Part shown: piece after piece, positions 7,099 to 10,346 of the stretch | How positions within the stretch are numbered: position 1 is the first letter of the stretch | How the letters are laid out: each line of letters starts with the position of its first letter | Source of the DNA: Anaerolineales bacterium | GTDB taxonomy: Bacteria; Chloroflexota; Anaerolineae; Anaerolineales; UBA4823 | Direction: 5' to 3' | Length of the DNA stretch: 10,346 nucleotides | NCBI GenBank assembly: GCA_022865865.1 | Contig: JALHTN010000181.1 | Coordinates: 1 to 10,346, forward strand | Translations under genes and position numbers: made by a program | The notes under the pieces: generated by a model | The model's database searches: none | What the model was told of the DNA's origin: nothing | The model's input: the letters and a program-made list of their open reading frames with translations, nothing else

Positions 7099-7299
7099 TT
7101 AGTAGGATGGATAACTTGTCTTCTTGCTTCTCACCCGCCGCATTGCTTTTTTCTTCTGGATGCGGCGCAACTCACTTTTTGACACGAACCATCTTTTCCG
7201 TCGAACGGTGCTCATCACACCACTTTTTGCAACTTTTTTACGGAAACGTCTGAGTAATTGTTCCTGGCCCTCATTAGATCGTAATTCAACTGATACCAA
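7099..7299 (-). CDS. rpsU: 30S ribosomal protein bS21, TTG start
   Basis: The product has 66 residues and is a small basic protein of the 30S platform, near the 3' end of 16S rRNA and the anti-Shine-Dalgarno region. It shows the bS21 pattern of a short beta start (VSVELRSNEG), QEQLLRRFRKKV, and a long Arg/Lys-rich helix (RRKRWFVSKSELRRIQKKKAMRR). The tail RVRSKKTSYPSY is lineage-specific. The start was chosen at TTG 7299, because a near-perfect AAGGAGGTGA sits eight bases upstream and the resulting N-terminus aligns with the usual M-(T/S)-V-x-V start. An in-frame ATG at 7320 would add seven residues and would place that ribosome binding site inside codons 3-6. The gene leads the rpsU-infA operon from a consensus promoter and a structured leader. 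The identity is firm; the start is very likely. Confidence 0.95.
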   Translation of the reverse strand: MVSVELRSNEGQEQLLRRFRKKVAKSGVMSTVRRKRWFVSKSELRRIQKKKAMRRVRSKKTSYPSY

Positions 7300-7303
7300 T
7301 CTT

Positions 7304-7314
7304 CTCACCTCCTT
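7304..7314 (-). promoter_or_regulatory. Strong Shine-Dalgarno that decides the rpsU start
   Basis: The minus strand reads AAGGAGGTGAG, nearly the full complement of the 16S rRNA 3' end. It is spaced correctly for TTG at 7299, and it overlaps the first codons of the longer ATG-initiated reading of rpsU (ATG at 7320), which is why the TTG is preferred. Confidence 0.85.
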
Positions 7315-7332
7315 TTCCATTTAGATTCAGGC

Positions 7333-7383
7333 AACAAAACAGCCCGGCTGCCGTTCACTACCCTAGCCGAGCATCGCTTGGCT
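7333..7383 (-). promoter_or_regulatory. Putative attenuator (terminator/antiterminator pair) in the rpsU leader
   Basis: In transcript order, GCTCGGCT (7372-7365) pairs with AGCCGGGC (7349-7342) to give eight pairs including one G-U, around a 15-base loop, followed by the U-rich tail TGTTTTGTT (7341-7333). This resembles an intrinsic terminator 33 bases before the rpsU start. The same GCTCGGCT can instead fold into an earlier hairpin with AGCC-A-AGC (7383-7376) around a GAT loop (4+3 pairs with one A-C mismatch). The two folds exclude each other, as in transcription attenuation. Two other small stems lie upstream in the leader: ACATTT/AAATGT (7409-7392) and ACCG/CGGT enclosing a GGAGG. Pairings were found by eye only. 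Autogenous control by bS21 or IF-1 would be the natural guess. Confidence 0.45.
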
Positions 7384-7472
7384 TTCCAATTACATTTATT
7401 CCGAAATGTTAACCGTCTTGTGCGCGTAATCCTCCGGTAAAATGTATTCTGCGGTACTTGAACGTGTTTCAA

Positions 7473-7501
7473 ATTATAATGCAATCATATTCATCTGTCA
7501 A
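7473..7501 (-). promoter_or_regulatory. Perfect consensus sigma70-type promoter of rpsU-infA
   Basis: The minus strand carries TTGACA (7501-7496), 17 bases, then TATAAT (7478-7473): both hexamers and the spacer are fully consensus. Transcription should start near 7467, giving a leader of about 165 nt before the rpsU TTG. Such strength fits a ribosomal protein gene. Confidence 0.9.
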
Positions 7502-7692
7502 TTAATGTTCTCACTTTCATAGCTAATTAAGGAGAAATCTTTGAATTCTTTTCGAAATTAACCGAAATATAACTGGAATAAACCAGCGTGATGGAATTAT
7601 TCATGTTGCGCCTGGGTAGATAGAAGAAATGGTATTACAGACCGTTTTCACACTTGAAGCTAATCCTTGATGCAAATTCAACACCAGCATAT
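7502..7692. other. Gene-free stretch between divergent promoters
   Basis: AT-rich sequence lies between the rpsU promoter (minus) and the promoter of the small Met-rich gene (plus). I found no credible reading frame, no strong hairpin and no repeat. A ten-codon frame from ATG 7590 has no ribosome binding site. Confidence 0.5.
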
Positions 7693-7721
7693 TTGCTTTT
7701 TAGAATAAACCTGCTTAAAAT
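7693..7721 (+). promoter_or_regulatory. Candidate promoter of the Met-rich small gene
   Basis: TTGCTT (7693-7698) and TAAAAT (7716-7721) are separated by exactly 17 bases. The -10 matches consensus at five of six positions; the -35 matches only its TTG. Transcription would start near 7728, at the foot of the hairpin at 7729-7757. Confidence 0.45.
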
Positions 7722-7728
7722 GGATATG

Positions 7729-7757
7729 GGAAGGGCAACAGTTCAATTTGCCCTTCC
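7729..7757 (+). promoter_or_regulatory. 10-bp hairpin at the 5' end of the small-gene transcript
   Basis: GGAAGGGCAA and TTGCCCTTCC form a perfect 10-bp stem with a nine-base loop. AGAAG-CAACA-CTTCT follows immediately as a second, weaker hairpin (7758-7772). Neither is followed by a U-tract on either strand. The first begins within about one base of the predicted transcription start, so a 5' mRNA-stabilising or initiation-control role is more likely than termination. Inference from position. Confidence 0.5.
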
Positions 7758-7802
7758 AGAAGCAACACTTCTTTAATAGGGATTTTTACGGAGGCAAAGA
7801 TC

Positions 7803-7979
7803 ATGGAACGCAAACATTACCAATATAGAGGCTACATCCTGGCCGCCAGTTTGGGCGCGATTGGTGGGGGTCTTATGTTCGCAGCAATAACAAAGGCAAT
7901 CCCCAAGATGATGTCCAAAATGATGGCTGGGATGATGGCTCAAATGGGAGATGGTGAATGTGATCCAGCTGAGATATGA
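7803..7979 (+). CDS. Small Met-rich single-helix membrane protein (58 aa)
   Basis: The ATG has a strong CGGAGG (7789-7794) eight bases upstream. The product begins with a basic stretch (MERKHYQYRG), then one membrane segment rich in small residues (about 11-34, with GAIGGG), then an amphipathic helix with methionine pairs every four residues (M36 M37, M40 M41, M44 M45, M48), and ends in GDGECDPAEI with a single cysteine at 53. I do not recognise a named family. Met-rich helices can bind Cu(I) or simply pack at a membrane surface; neither is shown here. The frame ends in TGA (7977-7979) but continues for eleven more codons, beginning Met-Lys-Met-Met, to TAA at 8013-8015. If the UGA were read through or recoded, the protein would be 70 residues. 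It precedes the DUF6483-type gene by 147 bases. Confidence 0.7.
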   Translation: MERKHYQYRGYILAASLGAIGGGLMFAAITKAIPKMMSKMMAGMMAQMGDGECDPAEI

Positions 7980-7993
7980 ATGAAGATGATGAA

Positions 7994-8008
7994 TGCTTCG
8001 GCGAAGCA
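7994..8008 (+). promoter_or_regulatory. SECIS-like hairpin after the UGA of the small gene
   Basis: TGCTTC-GGC-GAAGCA is a perfect six-pair stem with a three-base GGC loop. The first loop G is 21 bases after the UGA at 7977-7979. Bacterial SECIS elements typically place a G-containing apical loop about 16-37 bases past the UGA, so the geometry fits. It could also be an ordinary 3' mRNA hairpin; it has no U-tract. No selenoprotein machinery is visible in the window, so this is only a candidate. Confidence 0.3.
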
Positions 8009-8038
8009 AGAATAAACAATCTCTCAATTGTGTTCTGT

Positions 8039-8097
8039 TCACCTTTTGGTGATCCACAGTTTCTATTGATTGAATAATCACTCATTTACCAGTAAAT
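8039..8097. repeat. Cluster of three 14-bp inverted repeats before the DUF6483-type gene
   Basis: Three short perfect inverted repeats, each spanning 14 bases, lie in the 111 bases between the TAA at 8015 and the next start: TCACC-TTTT-GGTGA (8039-8052), TGATT-GAAT-AATCA (8067-8080) and ATTTAC-CA-GTAAAT (8084-8097). Their arms differ, so they are not copies of one site. They could be operators or RNA stems. A possible -10, TATTAT, lies at 8097-8102 without a clear -35. Confidence 0.4.
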
Positions 8098-8126
8098 ATT
8101 ATTAACTAAAGTAGGTGCTCAAAGTT

Positions 8127-8795
8127 ATGCTCACTGAAGATTACTTCATGCGCATGATCAACCAGATGCTGGCTGTCCTGACCAAGATCCTATACCTGAA
8201 AGAAGCGGGGCAGTACCAGGAAGCTCAAATGGAGATAGACCAGAGCCTGGAACAGCTCTTAGGGGTACGAGCTGATTTGCTCAAACAGATGGATGATCTC
8301 AGTATTATGCGTCTGCTTACCACGCAGGGAGAACTTGTCCCCGACAGGCTTGCCATGGTTGCAGAACTCTACAATCTAGAAGGCGATCTCCTGGTGGTTA
8401 AAAATAATAATCCCGAAGCAATCCAAGATTATCAACGGGCACTTACTTTTTACCTTGAAATTATATTAATGGGAAGCAATCAGGGTTCGAGTGAACTACA
8501 CAAAAAGATCGATGAACTGGACCGGAAATTACTTGGTCAGGAACTCCCCACGGAAGTGCTCTACCAGCTGTTCGATTTTTACGAGATGCAGGGGGATTTT
8601 GCCAAAGTTGAAGATCAAATCTCTAGCTTGCTGCGGAAAAACGACCAGATATTAGAAATATTGCCCGGATTAATCACCTACTACGAAACAAGATTAGGGA
8701 TGAGTGATCAAAATTTGGACGCTGGGGGAATCTCCAGGGCTTTGGTTGCAGCAAGGTTTAACACATTAAACAAAATCTTGATGGAGGACGAATAA
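8127..8795 (+). CDS. DUF6483-type TPR-like helical protein
   Basis: The 222-residue protein is all-helical, with no signal peptide or membrane segment, so it is probably cytoplasmic. Three TPR-like units are visible: about 22-45 (LYLKEAGQYQEAQMEIDQSL), 80-113 (ELYNLEGD...PEAIQDYQRAL.FYLE) and 143-171 (EVLYQLFDFYEMQGDFAKVED). From memory the start EDYFMRMINQ and the overall layout match DUF6483, a family of unknown function; TPR folds usually bind proteins. I chose the ATG at 8127 over a GTG at 8115, because AGGTG (8113-8117) is a ribosome binding site for the former, and family members start with M-x-x-(E/Q)-DY-x-MRMI. Its stop is one base from the stop of the convergent PLP-enzyme gene, and no terminator follows it. 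The small Met-rich gene lies upstream on the same strand. Confidence 0.8.
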   Translation: MLTEDYFMRMINQMLAVLTKILYLKEAGQYQEAQMEIDQSLEQLLGVRADLLKQMDDLSIMRLLTTQGELVPDRLAMVAELYNLEGDLLVVKNNNPEAIQDYQRALTFYLEIILMGSNQGSSELHKKIDELDRKLLGQELPTEVLYQLFDFYEMQGDFAKVEDQISSLLRKNDQILEILPGLITYYETRLGMSDQNLDAGGISRALVAARFNTLNKILMEDE

Positions 8796-8796
8796 A

Positions 8797-9942
8797 TCAG
8801 ATCTTTGCAATCGCTGATTCAAGATCTACCCGCAGGTCATCTGCATGCTCCAAACCCACAGATAATCGCACGAGACCAGGATCTATTTCCAGAGGAGAAC
8901 CCGTGGTTGAAGCATGTGTCATCAAAGCTGGTACTTCGATTAAAGATTCAACACCTCCTAGTGATTCCGCCAGCGTAAATAATTCGGTCTGCTCAGCATC
9001 CCTTCGAGCTGCTGATGCACCATTCTTCATCACAAATGAGATCATCCCTCCCCCATTAAGCATCTGTGTTTTGGCTAGATCCACTTGTGGGTGTGATTCA
9101 TGAAAGGGATAGTACACTGCCTCCACAGCCATGTGATCACCCAGGAAATCCGCGATCGCAGCTGCATTGCTGGCGTGGCGGTCCATGCGCACTGGGAGAG
9201 TTTTTAAGCCGCGCAGCACTAAGAAGCAATCCAATGGTCCAGGTACTGCCCCAGCTGCATTCTGCAAGAACGCCAATCTCTGGTAAACCTCTTCAGACTG
9301 ACACACAATCGCGCCACCCACTACATCTGAATGACCACCCAGGTATTTTGTAGTCGAATGCACCACGATATCCGCACCAAGAGTAATAGGTCGCTGTAAG
9401 TAAGGAGTGGCAAATGTATTATCAACCACTAACAAAGGAGATTGCTTCATTGATTCCAGTAATTCCGCTATCCCGGTTAAACTTGTAATGTTTAACAGGG
9501 GATTGGTTGGTGTTTCCAACCACACCATGCGTGTATTCTCTTGCAGCCCGGTGGCAAATTGATCTAGATCACTGGTATCCACATAGGAAAATTGAAGGCC
9601 GTAGCGCTTGAATTCTTTATCGAACAATCGAAATGTTCCCCCATAGACATCATTCCCGGCCAGGACATGATCACCAGGGGAAAGCATGCGTAAAACAGAA
9701 TCTGTGGCGGCCATTCCCGAAGCGAATGCCAATCCATACCGCGCCCCTTCCAGGGCAGCCAGGCTGGTTTCCAGCGCGGTCCGGGTCGGATTACCCGTGC
9801 GAGAATACTCATAACCTTTATGCTGACCTACTGCTTCCTGGGCATAGGTTGATGTTTGGTAAATAGGGGTCATTACTGCGCCAGTGGTGGCATCTGGATC
9901 TTGCCCCGCATGAATTGCAAGGGTTTCTATGTGATAGGGCAT
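8797..9942 (-). CDS. Cystathionine gamma-lyase / gamma-synthase family PLP enzyme
   Basis: This 381-residue cytoplasmic enzyme of the Cys/Met-metabolism PLP family acts in transsulfuration between homocysteine, cystathionine and cysteine. Visible residues are YEYSRTGNPTR at 44-54 (phosphate-binding Tyr and Arg from the neighbouring subunit), SGMAA at 75-79, a stacking Tyr at 100 (NDVYGGT), VVDNTFATPYLQ with Asp 174, and the PLP lysine K199 in HSTTKYLGGHSD. Further on are SLGGVESLIEVPALMTHAS with Glu 336, and Arg 359 in VRLSVGLEH for the substrate carboxylate. Glu 336 aligns with Glu 339 of human gamma-lyase, where the E. coli gamma-synthase has a Ser; this favours a lyase (mccB-like) over metB, though not decisively. 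The ATG at 9942 has AAGGAG six bases upstream; an in-frame ATG at 9966 adds eight residues that contain that site and is rejected. A TATAAT lies 26 bases upstream of the start. Confidence 0.93.
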   Translation of the reverse strand: MPYHIETLAIHAGQDPDATTGAVMTPIYQTSTYAQEAVGQHKGYEYSRTGNPTRTALETSLAALEGARYGLAFASGMAATDSVLRMLSPGDHVLAGNDVYGGTFRLFDKEFKRYGLQFSYVDTSDLDQFATGLQENTRMVWLETPTNPLLNITSLTGIAELLESMKQSPLLVVDNTFATPYLQRPITLGADIVVHSTTKYLGGHSDVVGGAIVCQSEEVYQRLAFLQNAAGAVPGPLDCFLVLRGLKTLPVRMDRHASNAAAIADFLGDHMAVEAVYYPFHESHPQVDLAKTQMLNGGGMISFVMKNGASAARRDAEQTELFTLAESLGGVESLIEVPALMTHASTTGSPLEIDPGLVRLSVGLEHADDLRVDLESAIAKI

Positions 9943-9968
9943 AGGTTTCTCCTTCCTTTGGGACACCT

Positions 9969-9974
9969 ATTATA
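9969..9974 (-). promoter_or_regulatory. -10 box (TATAAT) for the PLP-enzyme gene
   Basis: A perfect TATAAT on the minus strand would start transcription near 9962, giving a 20-base leader that includes the AAGGAG site. No good -35 hexamer lies at 16-18 bases upstream (TCTTAT at 17), so an activator or a relaxed -35 would be needed. Confidence 0.5.
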
Positions 9975-10104
9975 TCTGTGATTCTCCCAAGATAAGATTT
10001 AGGCAGACTGTTACTATTTTGCTCCTCGATCTATTCCAATTTTGAGTGAAGTTGCTTATGATCGTTCTTCATCCACTGAAGGGTATAGTTCTATTAGCCC
10101 CTGA

Positions 10105-10133
10105 TAGTCATCTTAATCAGCCTGGGTTATAAT
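10105..10133 (+). promoter_or_regulatory. Promoter of the right-edge gene
   Basis: TAGTCA (10105-10110, four of six matches) and a perfect TATAAT (10128-10133) are separated by 17 bases. Transcription should start near 10140, at the foot of the hairpin at 10139-10164. Confidence 0.6.
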
Positions 10134-10138
10134 TTTGA

Positions 10139-10164
10139 AAACCTGGCAAGTCCCTGCCAGGTTT
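10139..10164 (+). repeat. Perfect 10-bp hairpin at the predicted transcript start
   Basis: AAACCTGGCA and TGCCAGGTTT flank a six-base loop (AGTCCC). It lies between divergent genes, so it is not needed as a terminator, and neither strand gives a good U-tract. It may be a copy of a dispersed palindromic element, or a 5' hairpin of the downstream mRNA, since its first base coincides with the predicted start. Confidence 0.6.
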
Positions 10165-10192
10165 AATCACGCCCAATGCAAGAGGTGTTCCC

Positions 10193-10346
10193 ATGGATAT
10201 ATATTTTCAAGACCCAAGTGATATACCTCTGCCCCCGGAGGAAGTGCGGATAAGAGAATTGCGCGCCGAACCATTACCAGACCAACGGCGAGTACGCATC
10301 TACTTAGAGATCACTCCCTTTCAGCAGAAACCTAATTGTGAAATTA
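10193..10346 (+). CDS. Unknown protein, N-terminal 51 codons only
   Basis: This gene runs off the right edge. The ATG at 10193 has AGAGGTG (10181-10187) five bases upstream. The 51 visible residues begin MDIYFQDPSDIPLPPEEVRI and continue with RELRAEPLPDQRRVRIYLEITPFQQKPNCEI. There is no signal peptide or membrane segment. The alternation of charged and hydrophobic residues from about 31 on (RRVRIYLEITPF) looks like beta strands. The style resembles a conserved Chloroflexota protein I recall without a function, but I cannot name a family. It has its own promoter and does not form an operon with the divergent PLP-enzyme gene. Confidence 0.75.
   Translation, partial: MDIYFQDPSDIPLPPEEVRIRELRAEPLPDQRRVRIYLEITPFQQKPNCEI

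Noticed and set aside
7590..7622. A ten-codon frame from ATG 7590 in the divergent gap
   Set aside because: It has no ribosome binding site and no coding character.
7773..8081. A 102-codon minus-strand frame across the small Met-rich gene
   Set aside because: Its translation is rich in His and Ser runs created by the ATGATG Met codons read in reverse; it has no ribosome binding site and is antisense to a gene with a strong one.
8115..8126. A GTG start for the DUF6483-type gene
   Set aside because: No ribosome binding site lies upstream of it; AGGTG, which overlaps this GTG, fits the ATG at 8127, and the family N-terminus begins there.
1..10346. CRISPR array, tRNA, transposase, phage or toxin-antitoxin genes
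   Set aside because: I looked for regularly spaced repeats, tRNA-like cloverleafs, transposase motifs with terminal repeats, and typical small toxin/antitoxin pairs, and saw none. The small Met-rich protein has a membrane helix but no toxin-like neighbour or antisense RNA.

Overview
The window looks like a chromosomal segment of an anaerobic, fermentative bacterium, most likely Chloroflexota of the Anaerolineae type. This is inferred from gene content and protein style, since there is no rRNA or marker tree: a single-chain pyruvate:ferredoxin oxidoreductase paired with a dihydroorotate-dehydrogenase-like protein, a DUF6754-type membrane protein, a DUF6483-type helical protein, an rpsU-infA pair, and small inverted repeats between genes. 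No mobile element, tRNA, rRNA or CRISPR array was seen.

Layout. Positions 1-1686 (minus strand) hold a tight four-gene unit: a small unrecognised protein, a DUF6754-type protein anchored at both ends, a six-helix membrane protein, and the start of a zinc-ribbon protein that runs off the left edge. Starts and stops overlap or nearly touch, which suggests translational coupling, and the first gene appears to be transcribed leaderless from an extended -10 promoter. A 304-base AT-rich gap follows. Positions 1991-6715 (plus strand) carry the 1190-residue pyruvate:ferredoxin oxidoreductase (nifJ type) and, 126 bases later, a DHOD-fold protein lacking the usual catalytic SCPN loop.

A perfect 12-bp inverted repeat separates these from the convergent rpsU-infA operon (minus strand, 6814-7299). 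That operon has a fully consensus sigma70-type promoter (TTGACA-N17-TATAAT) and a leader of about 165 nt with what looks like a terminator/antiterminator pair. The start of rpsU is best placed at a TTG behind a near-perfect Shine-Dalgarno sequence.

Positions 7693-8795 (plus strand) hold a 58-residue Met-rich single-helix protein and a TPR-like DUF6483 protein. The small gene ends at a UGA that is followed in frame by more Met-rich codons and by a hairpin placed where a bacterial SECIS would be. The DUF6483 gene meets a PLP-dependent cystathionine gamma-lyase/synthase gene (minus strand, 8797-9942) tail to tail with one base between the stop codons. The right edge holds the first 51 codons of a plus-strand gene of unknown function.

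How the genes work together: nifJ and its partner belong to ferredoxin-linked pyruvate oxidation, rpsU-infA to translation initiation, and the PLP enzyme to transsulfuration. The two membrane or small-protein groups (1-1686 and 7803-8795) have no assigned function and are the least understood parts. Regulatory calls are read by eye from sequence and were not folded or searched computationally.
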